Part shown: positions 25,293-32,935 of the stretch, in pieces
Layout: each line of letters opens with the position of its first letter
Numbering within the stretch: position 1 is the first letter of the stretch
NCBI GenBank assembly: GCA_910576555.1
Contig: CAJTIY010000010.1
Span: forward strand, 1 to 56,565
Source of the DNA: an uncultured Alistipes sp.
GTDB taxonomy: Bacteria > Bacteroidota > Bacteroidia > Bacteroidales > Rikenellaceae
Reading direction: 5' to 3'
DNA length: 56,565 nt
Made by a program: the position numbers and the translations under genes
The notes under the pieces: generated by a model
Database searches by the model: none
What the model saw: the letters and a program-made list of their open reading frames with translations, nothing else
What the model was told of the DNA's origin: nothing

Positions 25293-25560
25293 CTATTTGA
25301 CGATCACCGCACCGTTCGGAGCAATTTCAACACCGGAAACCAGCGGACCGCCAGTACCCGAAAGCGTTCCGACCGAGACCCAATACCTGTTGGTGATATC
25401 GATGCCGAGGCCGGCGTTGCTGCAACACGCAGACTTGCCCAGCCGAATCCAACGTTTGCCGTCGACCCCGTAGCAGCAGCCCCATCCGTGGGCACCGCCC
25501 CGATTGCCCCAAACCGTATATCGGATTAGGATTAATGTGCGACAAAGGTAGGAACCGCAT
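25293..25560 (-). pseudogene. Start-less C-terminal gene fragment
   Basis: One minus-strand frame is open from about 25560 to a TAG at 25293-25295 but has no ATG, GTG or TTG before the protein-like part. It reads RYTVWGNRGGAHGWGCC, then GVDGKRWIRLGKSACC, ITNRYWVSVGTLSGTGG and finally VSGVEIAPNGAVIVK. The Gly/Trp/Cys-rich composition and neat C-terminus look like the end of an exported or surface protein. The other two frames look like noise. I do not recognise the family. It probably is a remnant left by deletion or truncation; use of a rare start codon is the alternative. Confidence 0.4.
25543..25550 (-). promoter_or_regulatory. -7 box inside the fragment's 5' end
   Basis: TACCTTTG on the minus strand matches TAnnTTTG. 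It lies just upstream of the protein-like part of the start-less fragment, so the remnant may still be transcribed. Confidence 0.45.
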
Positions 25561-25582
25561 GCTGTTTTTCACGATCTTTGCG

Positions 25583-25590
25583 TAACTTTG
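25583..25590 (+). promoter_or_regulatory. -7 box of the VOC-tsaC-thioesterase unit
   Basis: TAACTTTG is an exact TAnnTTTG match, 38 bases upstream of the VOC-family ATG. Confidence 0.7.
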
Positions 25591-25628
25591 AGCCGTCGGA
25601 CAGACACTTATACTATATTCTCATCATT

Positions 25629-26009
25629 ATGATAATCAAGAGCCGATTCGACCATTTCAACATCGATGTCACGGACCTCGACCGCTCGCTCGCCTTCTAC
25701 GACGCGGCGCTCGGTCTGAAGGAGTGCGGACGCAAGCGCGCCGACGACGGCAGCTTCGAACTGGTCTACCTCACCGACGGCACGACGGGATTCCGCCTCG
25801 AGCTGACATGGCTGCGCGACCACGCCGCGACGCCCTACGAACTGGGCGAGAACGAGAGCCACCTCTGCCTGCGCGTGGCGGGCGACTACGACGCCGTGCG
25901 CGCCCATCACCGTGCGATGGGGTGCATCTGCTACGAGAACCACGACATGGGGCTCTACTTCATCAACGACCCCGACGACTACTGGATCGAAATCTTACCC
26001 GAACGATAA
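25629..26009 (+). CDS. VOC-family protein, glyoxalase I-like
   Basis: A 126-residue vicinal-oxygen-chelate protein. The two beta-alpha-beta-beta-beta repeats are visible, with likely metal ligands His9 (FDHFNIDV), Glu in FRLELTW, His in ESHLCLRV and Glu in YWIEILPE. This pattern matches lactoylglutathione lyase-like enzymes that detoxify methylglyoxal, though substrate is inferred only. ATG 25629 begins the family N-terminus; the short upstream extension overlaps the promoter region. It is followed after one base by the tsaC/sua5 start, so these genes are one operon. Confidence 0.85.
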   Translation: MIIKSRFDHFNIDVTDLDRSLAFYDAALGLKECGRKRADDGSFELVYLTDGTTGFRLELTWLRDHAATPYELGENESHLCLRVAGDYDAVRAHHRAMGCICYENHDMGLYFINDPDDYWIEILPER

Positions 26010-26010
26010 C

Positions 26011-26601
26011 ATGGCACCCAAACCCAAAGATGCGGAGCTGCAGCGCGAGGTCGACAAGGCCGTCGGCGTGCTGCGTGCCGGCGGCATCATCCTCTACCCC
26101 ACCGATACGGTGTGGGGCCTCGGCTGCGACGCGACCGACGCCGACGCCGTGGCGAAGATCTATGCGCTCAAACGGAGCGAAAACAAGAAATCGATGCTCG
26201 TGCTGTGCGGCACGGCCGACATGGTCGTACGCTACGTCGATAAGGCGCCCGCCATCGCCTTCGAGGTGATGGAGCTGGCGACAACGCCCCTCACGGCGAT
26301 CCTGCCGGGTGCGGCGCGCGTCGCGGAGAACCTCGTCCCCGAGGAGGGGACGCTCGGCGTGCGGATCCCCGACCATGAATTCTGCCGCCGCATGCTGCGC
26401 GCCTTCGGCCGGCCGGTGGTCTCGACCTCGGCCAACGTCTCGGGCGAGGCGACGCCCGCGGGACTGCAGGAGGTAGCACGGGAGATCATCGACGGTGTCG
26501 ACTTCGTGGTCGATCCCCGTTTCGAAGGCAAACCCACCCGCAAGGCGTCGTCGATCATCGCGTTCGGCGAAGGCGGCGAGGTGAAAATCATCCGCGAATA
26601 A
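26011..26601 (+). CDS. tsaC: L-threonylcarbamoyladenylate synthase
   Basis: A YrdC/Sua5-type enzyme that makes threonylcarbamoyl-AMP from threonine, bicarbonate and ATP for the t6A37 modification of tRNAs. The 196 residues form a single YrdC domain without the extra Sua5 C-terminal domain. Signatures: GGIILYPTDTVWGLGCDAT, KRSENKKSMLVLC, the PGAARVAENLVPEEGTLGVRIPDHEF region and RPVVSTSANVSGEATPAG. It starts one base after the VOC gene and is followed after one base by the thioesterase gene. Confidence 0.93.
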   Translation: MAPKPKDAELQREVDKAVGVLRAGGIILYPTDTVWGLGCDATDADAVAKIYALKRSENKKSMLVLCGTADMVVRYVDKAPAIAFEVMELATTPLTAILPGAARVAENLVPEEGTLGVRIPDHEFCRRMLRAFGRPVVSTSANVSGEATPAGLQEVAREIIDGVDFVVDPRFEGKPTRKASSIIAFGEGGEVKIIRE

Positions 26602-26602
26602 G

Positions 26603-26998
26603 ATGGCGCGCACGATCGAAACCCCCATCCAGAAACGGTTCTCCGACGTCGACACCTTCCGCCACGTCAACAACGTCGCGCAACAGATGTACTTCGACGT
26701 CGGCAAAGTCGACTACTACGAGCGCGTCGTGGGCGAGGAGGTGCTGGCGGGCGACCTGCGCATCGTCACCGTCTCGACCGCGACCTCCTACTTCGGGCAG
26801 GTGCGCATGCACGACGACGTGCGCGTCACGACCACCTGCGAGCGGGTCGGCAACAAGAGCCTGACGCTCTTCCAGCAACTCCTCGTCGGCAACGAGGTGC
26901 GCAGCGAGAGCCGTTCGGCGATGGTCGTCTTCGACTTCGCCGCACAGCGGAGCGAACCCGTGCCCGACCGCTGGCGCGAGCGGCTGACGGCGGAATAG
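26603..26998 (+). CDS. Acyl-CoA thioesterase, hot-dog fold (4HBT)
   Basis: A 131-residue hot-dog thioesterase. The family signature RFSDVDTFRHVNN at 12-24 contains the conserved Asp pair and HVNN. Such enzymes hydrolyse acyl-CoA or acyl-ACP; which substrate is used cannot be read from the sequence. It is the last gene of the VOC-tsaC unit. The hairpin at 27090-27125 lies beyond it. Confidence 0.87.
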   Translation: MARTIETPIQKRFSDVDTFRHVNNVAQQMYFDVGKVDYYERVVGEEVLAGDLRIVTVSTATSYFGQVRMHDDVRVTTTCERVGNKSLTLFQQLLVGNEVRSESRSAMVVFDFAAQRSEPVPDRWRERLTAE

Positions 26999-27089
26999 GC
27001 GGCCGGGCCATACACGCGACGGCGAAACCGCAGGAAACGGCCTCGGCCGCTGCGCAGCAGAATAGCCTCCGCACCTATATATAATATAT

Positions 27090-27125
27090 CGAGGGGATCT
27101 CCGCAATCATGCAGAGATCCCCTCG
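27090..27125. terminator. Convergent terminator between the thioesterase and lipoprotein genes
   Basis: A 12-bp stem CGAGGGGATCTC/GAGATCCCCTCG encloses CGCAATCATGCA. On the minus strand it is 24 bases past the lipoprotein stop and is followed by an AT-rich run; it could serve both convergent genes. Confidence 0.7.
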
Positions 27126-27148
27126 TTCGTCGGCGATACGACTGTCGG

Positions 27149-28084
27149 TTACTCGCTCACCAGATCGAGGCCCATCTCGAAGCTCTCGGTAGCGTCCCAG
27201 CCGGTCGAAATCACATTGGTGAGCATGCCCGCCATCGAAGCCTCCGGAGGCAGCATGCCGGCATCGCCCAAGAGCGTCAACAGGTTGGCGATATCCGAGG
27301 ACTGGGCGCCGTCGTCATAGGTGCGCAGCTTGAAAAGCGTCGCGAACTCCTCCTTGCCGAGGTAGAAGCGCGTATGGCCGTCCTCCTCCTTCACACGCAG
27401 AGGAATACCGTTCTTCACCCAGCCGACCAGCTGCTCGATCGTCTCGTCGCTGATCGCGATCGACTCCACGCCGAGCAACGAGGCGATCAGCCCCTTGATC
27501 GTAGCGGCATCGCTGTCGAGGACCTGCATGACGACCTGCGTCAGCGCCTCGGCATCGGCGTCGGGACCGACCGATGCGGCGATGATCTGCGCGAGGTCAA
27601 GCGTCACGACGAGGCGTCCGTCGCGCTCGGCCCAGCGGGCCATCTTCGCGGGCGACTTCTCCCAGCCGGTAGTGGGAACGAGCGCTGCGGCCTCCTCGAC
27701 CGTCGGAGCCTGAAACGCCCACATGGTCTCGAAGCGGATCTCGGAGCCGGGATTGTAGACGGCACGGATGTCCCCGCCGCGCTCGAGCGTCACGCTCTGG
27801 AGCACCTGCGGCAGGATCACGCCGAACATGCCGCGGAACATGCAGCCGTAGGAGCAGCCGTAGTCCTGATCTCCGTTCGCATAGACGTAGTTGACGTAAC
27901 CGGCACCGCCGATCACGGCATTCTCGTTCGTATAATCGTTATAAGTAAGCGTACCGGTCGTATAAGGAGCGAAACGGTAGCTCTTCGCCCACGGATGGGC
28001 ACTCGTCTCCGGAGCATCGTCGTTGTTGCAGGAGGCAAGGCACAGCGCTCCCGCAACGGCCATCATGGCAAACAGTTTTTTCAT
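27149..28084 (-). CDS. Lipoprotein of unknown function
   Basis: A 311-residue predicted lipoprotein with signal peptide and lipobox CLASC (Cys19), then NNDDAPET. The mature part begins with beta-rich sequence (YTTGTLTYNDYTNENAVIGGAGYVNYV), continues with an acidic helical region (DADAEALTQVVMQVLDSDAATIKGLIASLLG) and ends MGLDLVSE. The overall pattern recalls calycin-like DUF4925/DUF4923 lipoproteins of Bacteroidales, but I am not sure of the family. Its promoter is unusually complete, so it is likely well expressed. It is a single gene. Confidence 0.7.
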   Translation of the reverse strand: MKKLFAMMAVAGALCLASCNNDDAPETSAHPWAKSYRFAPYTTGTLTYNDYTNENAVIGGAGYVNYVYANGDQDYGCSYGCMFRGMFGVILPQVLQSVTLERGGDIRAVYNPGSEIRFETMWAFQAPTVEEAAALVPTTGWEKSPAKMARWAERDGRLVVTLDLAQIIAASVGPDADAEALTQVVMQVLDSDAATIKGLIASLLGVESIAISDETIEQLVGWVKNGIPLRVKEEDGHTRFYLGKEEFATLFKLRTYDDGAQSSDIANLLTLLGDAGMLPPEASMAGMLTNVISTGWDATESFEMGLDLVSE

Positions 28085-28117
28085 CGTAAATCGGATTATC
28101 GTTTATTTCGAACAGGA

Positions 28118-28149
28118 CAAAATTAGGGAGTAGGCACCGACCGCACAAA
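28118..28149 (-). promoter_or_regulatory. Complete promoter of the 311-residue lipoprotein gene
   Basis: A TTTG -33 box (28146-28149) and a TAATTTTG -7 box (28118-28125) on the minus strand are 20 bases apart. The leader is about 30 bases. Confidence 0.85.
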
Positions 28150-28372
28150 TCTTTTCAACGAACCCTCCCGACGTTCCCGCCGACACCCATTTTTTCATCA
28201 CGGACGCCGTACGGCACGCCCCGACGCAACGCTCCGCGGTCCGACGGCGGCACGGCGGACATCCGCAGCGAACGGATCGGCGCCGCAATCGAACGCACGA
28301 AAAACAACAGTAGGGAGCCCTGCCCGGCGGGGAAATCGTTTTCTTTGTGCCGCAATCAATCCGCAAACCGCT

Positions 28373-28687
28373 ATGTATCGCTATTCAATCGCCGCGCTGG
28401 TCACCGCACTGACGCTCGCCTCGTGCGCCGGCGTGAAACAGGTCGCCGTCTACTGCGAGCCGCAAAGCGCCGCCATCTATGTCGACGAGGTCTACCGCGG
28501 CAACGGCATCGTCCGCTGCGACATTCCCCGGCGGCAGAAGTACGTCTCGATCGCCTGCAGCGAAGACGGTGTCCGCTTCGCCGAGCGGCGGCTGCTCGTA
28601 CGCAGCCTCGGCCCCACGGTGGAGTTCCGGCTCGAAGAGTTCCAACGTTACTCCTCCTCGGCGCAGCAACCGCTCTCCGTCCATTGA
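28373..28687 (+). CDS. Short PEGA-like lipoprotein
   Basis: A 104-residue predicted lipoprotein with lipobox LASC (Cys18). The mature part, VYCEPQSAAIYVDEVYRGNGIVRCDIPR, follows the PEGA pattern in which a short beta sandwich carries a V-x-PxxAxIYVDxxxxG core. It ends with a serine-rich tail. PEGA-like domains are surface or periplasmic binding modules of unclear role. The next gene has a similar segment, suggesting the two are related and act together. The upstream TTTCTTTG at 28340-28347 is a weak -7 candidate. Confidence 0.7.
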   Translation: MYRYSIAALVTALTLASCAGVKQVAVYCEPQSAAIYVDEVYRGNGIVRCDIPRRQKYVSIACSEDGVRFAERRLLVRSLGPTVEFRLEEFQRYSSSAQQPLSVH

Positions 28688-28711
28688 CACGAACCCCCTT
28701 ATATACTTATC

Positions 28712-29419
28712 ATGAAAAAACTGCTCCTGCTGCTCTGCCTGCTGGCGGGCGGCACCTCGGCGACACTGGCCGCCAAAAGCAAGACGATCAAGATCGTCGC
28801 CACGCCCAACGAAGCTTCGATCTTCGTCAACAACCAGTTCGCGGGCTACGGCTTCGCCGAGGTCAATCGGCCCAAGAACAAACGCGATGTGATCGCCCTG
28901 CGCATCGAGTGCGAGGGTTACAAACCCCTCGAGACGAAAATCTACGCCGACGACATGCGCAGTTCGGTCTCCTATGCGCTGCAGGACGACGGCTTCTACC
29001 GTGCAACGGCCGCCTCGGGCCTCGTCAACCGGTTCATGACCGTGGCGCTCGATTCGGAACTCTATGCCGTCGACGCCTCGGGCAAGATCGACGTCTCGAA
29101 AGCATTGAAGCTGCTCCACCAGATCCTGCTCAACTACTTCGAGGAGATCGCCGCCACCGACTACAGCGGCGGATACCTCCAGACGCCGTGGCACTACAAG
29201 ACCTTCCAGCTCTCCAACAAGCAGATGCGCACGCGCGTCACCGTCCGCGACATCTCGACGCCCGACCGCGCTGCGTTCCAGATCAAGGTCTCCTCGGAGG
29301 TCGCGAGCGCCTCGGCGGCCCGCCACGGCGAGTTCGGCAATGTCGACCGCATCGTCAAGGAACTCGAACCGCTGCTGCAGGAGCTGCAGACACGACTCGG
29401 AAAAGCGCACAACCTCTAA
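28712..29419 (+). CDS. Exported PEGA-like protein
   Basis: A 235-residue exported protein with a signal peptide cleaved near ATLAA-K (about residue 20). Residues 25-70 form a PEGA-like module (KIVATPNEASIFVNNQFAGYGFAEVN) related to that of the preceding lipoprotein. The rest contains a helical region (KALKLLHQILLNYFEEIAATDYSGGYLQ) and alternating strands, ending in a Leu/Glu-rich helix with coiled-coil character. Family is not recognised. It starts 24 bases after the upstream gene and ends 12 bases before the next, so the three form an operon. Confidence 0.7.
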   Translation: MKKLLLLLCLLAGGTSATLAAKSKTIKIVATPNEASIFVNNQFAGYGFAEVNRPKNKRDVIALRIECEGYKPLETKIYADDMRSSVSYALQDDGFYRATAASGLVNRFMTVALDSELYAVDASGKIDVSKALKLLHQILLNYFEEIAATDYSGGYLQTPWHYKTFQLSNKQMRTRVTVRDISTPDRAAFQIKVSSEVASASAARHGEFGNVDRIVKELEPLLQELQTRLGKAHNL

Positions 29420-29431
29420 AACCCAAACGAT

Positions 29432-30082
29432 ATGAAACGACTGATTTTCACCGCGGCGATCCTCGCCTTCGCCGCCTCGGCGCATGCCCAGACCTACAAG
29501 GAGACCTTCGACACCAACTCGCTCGAATGGACCGAATGCGCCTACAAGAGTTCGACCGGCTCGGCCGTCATCGATAAAGGCGTGATGACCGTCAAGTCGA
29601 AGGGCGAACTGAAGGGCCTCGGCGCGCTGGCATCGGCAGCGGGCGGCAAAAGCGTCAAAATGCGCGAAAACACCTTCTTCGAGACCCACTGCTACGCTCC
29701 GCTCGACATCCGGGAACCCTTCGAAATCGACGCGAAGGTCAACATCAAGCAACTGGCCGAGGACCGGCTCGTGGGCATGGTATTCAACTACCGCGACGGC
29801 GGCAACTTCTACTGCTTCACATTCAACGACCAATTCGTCCAGTTCCGCCGCTACGGGGACAACCAGCTCATCGGCTCCGTCTCGCAGGGAATCAAATGGC
29901 AGGGCAAACGCAAGGCCGACATGGAGTGGACGCTGGTGAGCGACGGCGATGCGCTCGTCTTCAAGATCGACGGCGCGGCGATCCTGACAATCCGCTATAT
30001 GCCGCTCGAATACAGCGGCTTCGGCTTCTACACGTTCGGCAATCAGGAACTCGTCGTCGACGAAGTGGAGTTCCGACAGTAA
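29432..30082 (+). CDS. Exported concanavalin-like (jelly-roll) protein
   Basis: A 216-residue exported protein with signal peptide cleaved after SAHA (about residue 19). The mature part looks like a LamG/DUF1080-type jelly roll: YKETFDTNSLEWTE, VIDKGVMTVKSKG, FEIDAKVNIK, GMVFNYRDGGNFYCFTFND, then GDALVFKIDGAAIL and EYSGFGFYTFGNQELVVDEVEF. Such folds bind carbohydrates or proteins; here the ligand is unknown. It is the last gene of the three-gene exported cluster and ends at a clear terminator. Confidence 0.75.
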   Translation: MKRLIFTAAILAFAASAHAQTYKETFDTNSLEWTECAYKSSTGSAVIDKGVMTVKSKGELKGLGALASAAGGKSVKMRENTFFETHCYAPLDIREPFEIDAKVNIKQLAEDRLVGMVFNYRDGGNFYCFTFNDQFVQFRRYGDNQLIGSVSQGIKWQGKRKADMEWTLVSDGDALVFKIDGAAILTIRYMPLEYSGFGFYTFGNQELVVDEVEFRQ

Positions 30083-30106
30083 AGGGGCGCACGATACCCG
30101 GTCCGT

Positions 30107-30137
30107 TCCCGGTCGCTATTGCGGCCGGGATTTTTTT
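30107..30137 (+). terminator. Terminator of the exported three-gene cluster
   Basis: A 10-bp stem TCCCGGTCGC/GCGGCCGGGA with one G-T pair and loop TATT is followed by seven T. Confidence 0.9.
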
Positions 30138-30282
30138 CATGTCCGCACCTTTCTCCGACACGAGCAGGTCGGCGCACGCCCGCTCCGGAAAAAGCTCTCT
30201 GCGCAGCGTCGCCGAGACGGCTTCCGCACGGCCGGGCACACGACGGAATCCGCCCGAACGTGCAGCGTCTCCGATTTTTGCG

Positions 30283-30290
30283 TATATTTG
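30283..30290 (+). promoter_or_regulatory. -7 box of the membrane protein / TPR-HTH pair
   Basis: TATATTTG is an exact match, 24 bases upstream of the small membrane protein's ATG. Confidence 0.7.
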
Positions 30291-30314
30291 TCCCGACGCA
30301 AATTCGCACGAGCG

Positions 30315-30635
30315 ATGAATAAGGGAAAAATCGGAGGATACGCCGCGGTCGGCTACGGCGCAGTGTCGGCCCGCACGTGGGCCGTCATCGCCTACGTCGT
30401 GGGCAGGGCCACGTCCGGTTCCCATCGGGCGGAGGCACCTGCGGCCGAGCGTCGTCGCCATATACGACTCCCGCAACCCGTCGTCGCGGTGCTCTTCACG
30501 GTCGCCGCAGGCCTCGGAACATACAGCGCCATCGAAGCGGGCGCTGCGGGATGCCTCTTCGCGGGCATATGGCTCGTCACCCAATCCAAATCCCGTGCGC
30601 AGCTCGAAGCGGTACGGACAAAACCCACCCAGTGA
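30315..30635 (+). CDS. Small membrane protein upstream of the TPR regulator
   Basis: A 106-residue protein with two probable membrane segments, a weaker one near residues 10-30 (GYAAVGYGAVSARTWAVIAYVVG) and a stronger one at about 55-85 (PVVAVLFTVAAGLGTYSAIEAGAAGCLFAGIWL). I do not recognise the family. Its stop TGA overlaps the GTG start of the next gene (GTGA), so translation of the two is coupled and a shared role is likely. Confidence 0.6.
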   Translation: MNKGKIGGYAAVGYGAVSARTWAVIAYVVGRATSGSHRAEAPAAERRRHIRLPQPVVAVLFTVAAGLGTYSAIEAGAAGCLFAGIWLVTQSKSRAQLEAVRTKPTQ

Positions 30636-32290
30636 AAAACCTTCTCCTCGTTTGCGCATGCCTGCTGACGGCATGCAGCGGCACCGAACACATCGAACGG
30701 ACCCTCTCGATCGCCGCGCAGCAGATGATGTCGCGCCCCGACAGTGCGCTGCACCTCCTCTCGGAGATCGATCCGGGCACGCTCGGCCGCGGACGCACAC
30801 GTGCCCGCTACGCCCTGCTCTACACGCAGGCGCTCGACAAGAACTACATCGACACGACCAGCGACTCGCTGCTCTCGGTCGCCTACCGCTACTACCGGCA
30901 CCGGCCCTGCTCCGACTCGGTGCGGTTCCTGCTCGATTACCACTACGGACGCATCCACCACAACGCGGGCGACTGCGATGCGGCCATTCCCCACTACCTC
31001 ACCGCCGAACGGTACGCACGCAACGCCGACATCCCCTACTTCTCGGGGCTGGTCTACACGCGTCTGGGCGAAATCTACTCCGACCAGCTGAACTTCACGG
31101 GCATGCTCGAATACTACCGCAAGGCCCACGCCAGCTTCACGCGCGTCGGCCGCGACGACCTGCGCGCCGTGGCGCTGATCAACCTCGCGTGGTCCCACCG
31201 GAAGCTCAAGCAGTACGATGCGGCCCGCGCCTGCTACGAGGAGGCGCTCGAACTCACCCGAAAAACGAACGACACCTATACGGAATCGTTCTGCTTGAGC
31301 GGCCTCGGCGTCATATACGGCTGCAACAGAGACTACCCGCACGTCCGCAAGATCGTGGAACGCATCCGGCAGATCGATCCGGATGCGCTGACGGCTGCCG
31401 AGTACCGTCTGATGGTTGAAACCTTCCTCCACGAAGGAAATATCGACAGCGCCCGCATCTGCCTGCACCGGGCCGAGGAGCTGGCGGAGGAGATCAACGA
31501 TCAGGCATTAAACAAACACCTCGTCTACCGGATCGAACGGGCGACGGGCAATTACCCCAAAGCCTTCGATGCGATCGAAGAGTTCTTCGTCCTCAACGAC
31601 TCGATCACGTGGGACATGCTCCGGCAATCCTCCGTGGGGATCGAGAACCGCTTCTACCGCGAGCGGAGCGCATTCGCCGACTATCGGCTCAAGGTGCGCA
31701 GCCGGACCGAGTTCGGCCTCGCACTGTGCGCGTGCGCCGCCATCGCAGCGCTTGTCGTCCGCTTCCGCCGCCGCACACGCAAAATCCGGTTGCAGATCGC
31801 CCATTATACGGCGGTCGCCGAAGATCTCCATCGATCCAAAGAGCAGATCCGCGCACAACTCGAACGCAAGCAGGGCGTCGAACGGCAACTCAAACGACTC
31901 GTTCTGACCCAATTCGACCAACTCGACCGACTCTGCTTCTCGCTCTACGAGCGCGGCACGACCAAAGCGCAGCAGGAGGCGCTCTACCGCGAGGTGCGGC
32001 AGAAGATCCGCAAACTCGCCGACGACGCAGCGGCCAAAGCCGAACTCGAGGAGGTGCTCGACATCGTACACGACGGTCTGTTCGCCCGGATGCGGGCGCA
32101 ATTTCCCAAATTCAAGGAGTCGGATTTCGATCTGCTGCGCTATATCTACGCCGGATTTTCAGCACAGGTGATCAGCGTGCTGACCGGCGAAACGCTCACG
32201 AACGTCTACACCCGAAAGTCGCGTTTGCGCGCACGGATCGCCGCCTCGCAATCGCCCGATGCCGCTTTCTTCCTCGAACATATACCTTAA
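30632..32290 (+). CDS. TPR lipoprotein with membrane helix and C-terminal HTH
   Basis: A 552-residue one-component-type regulator typical of Bacteroidales. It begins VKNLLLVCACLLTACSG, a lipoprotein signal with lipobox LTAC, which would tether the N-terminus outside the cytoplasm. TPR-like helical repeats run from about 25 to 330 (for example LINLAWSHRKLKQYDAARACYEEALELTRK). A membrane helix follows at about 360-382 (FGLALCACAAIAALVVRF), then a coiled coil of about 70 residues, and a C-terminal LuxR-like helix-turn-helix (FKESDFDLLRYIYAGFSAQVISVLTGETLTNVYTRKSRLRARI). The layout suggests an external sensor relayed to DNA. GTG start is inferred from the coupling to the upstream gene. Confidence 0.82.
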   Translation: MKNLLLVCACLLTACSGTEHIERTLSIAAQQMMSRPDSALHLLSEIDPGTLGRGRTRARYALLYTQALDKNYIDTTSDSLLSVAYRYYRHRPCSDSVRFLLDYHYGRIHHNAGDCDAAIPHYLTAERYARNADIPYFSGLVYTRLGEIYSDQLNFTGMLEYYRKAHASFTRVGRDDLRAVALINLAWSHRKLKQYDAARACYEEALELTRKTNDTYTESFCLSGLGVIYGCNRDYPHVRKIVERIRQIDPDALTAAEYRLMVETFLHEGNIDSARICLHRAEELAEEINDQALNKHLVYRIERATGNYPKAFDAIEEFFVLNDSITWDMLRQSSVGIENRFYRERSAFADYRLKVRSRTEFGLALCACAAIAALVVRFRRRTRKIRLQIAHYTAVAEDLHRSKEQIRAQLERKQGVERQLKRLVLTQFDQLDRLCFSLYERGTTKAQQEALYREVRQKIRKLADDAAAKAELEEVLDIVHDGLFARMRAQFPKFKESDFDLLRYIYAGFSAQVISVLTGETLTNVYTRKSRLRARIAASQSPDAAFFLEHIP

Positions 32291-32331
32291 CAGGCTAACG
32301 GACAACCATATAATATACAGTATATCCGACC

Positions 32332-32348
32332 GGTGTTTTACAAACACC
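32332..32348. repeat. Small inverted repeat downstream of the TPR-HTH gene
   Basis: GGTGTTT-TAC-AAACACC, a 7-bp stem with a 3-base loop. No T tract follows, so it could be a weak terminator or a protein-binding site. Confidence 0.4.
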
Positions 32349-32373
32349 TGATTGTCTGACATTTGCCGCGACC

Positions 32374-32417
32374 GCCGAACACTTGCAAGAAACGAGTGCT
32401 TCGGCGATCGCATTTTT
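32374..32417 (+). terminator. Possible terminator of the TPR-HTH gene
   Basis: GCCGAACACT (32374-32383) pairs with AGTGCTTCGGC (32395-32405) leaving one bulged base. A run of T follows about 8 bases later. The spacing is imperfect. Confidence 0.45.
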
Positions 32418-32497
32418 CGCTGAAAACCAAGATGATATAACGTTCTCTTGCAAGACGGCGAACGCACGATTCTTTTCCGGATTCGACGCAATAGACT

Positions 32498-32505
32498 TAT
32501 CTTTG
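32498..32505 (+). promoter_or_regulatory. -7 box of the DUF3244 gene
   Basis: TATCTTTG is an exact match, 31 bases upstream of the ATG. A TTTT at 32473-32476, 21 bases further up, may be a weak -33 box. Confidence 0.7.
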
Positions 32506-32536
32506 TACTCGGTTAACGCAACTAACATCTAACCCT

Positions 32537-32935
32537 ATGAAAAAAATCGCATTATTATTGGCATTCGCACTGCTCGCCTTCGGATCGGAGGCCCGCACGG
32601 ACGGAGCGGGCAACAAACAGCCCGGGACCAACACCTCGATCGCCATCGGCAAAGACAAACTGCCGAGACCGCCCCGCAGCGCCGTCGATCCCGCCGACAT
32701 CATTCAAGGCCTGATCAGCCCCGACTGCAACCGGCTGGCGCTCGTATTCCCGCAGGATCTCGGTCCCGTATACGTGGACATCACGGGCGACAACGGGCTG
32801 ACGACCTCCGACATGATCGACTCGTCGTCGCTGCATGCCGAAATCGATACCACGGAACTCCCCGTCGGAGCGTACACCATTACGATCACGACGGAGGAGG
32901 GCGAAGTCTACACGGGCTACTTCGAGTTCATCTGA
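32537..32935 (+). CDS. DUF3244-family small exported protein
   Basis: A 132-residue exported protein with signal peptide cleaved near GSEA-R (about residue 19). The mature half is a single immunoglobulin-like beta sandwich: NRLALVFPQDLGPVYVDITGDNGL, ELPVGAYTITITTEEGEVYTGYFEF. The pattern matches DUF3244 proteins of Bacteroidales, whose role is unknown. Genes of this kind often lie beside TPR-HTH regulators, as here, which suggests it is the regulator's target, but that link is inference. No other gene follows in the transcript. Confidence 0.78.
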   Translation: MKKIALLLAFALLAFGSEARTDGAGNKQPGTNTSIAIGKDKLPRPPRSAVDPADIIQGLISPDCNRLALVFPQDLGPVYVDITGDNGLTTSDMIDSSSLHAEIDTTELPVGAYTITITTEEGEVYTGYFEFI

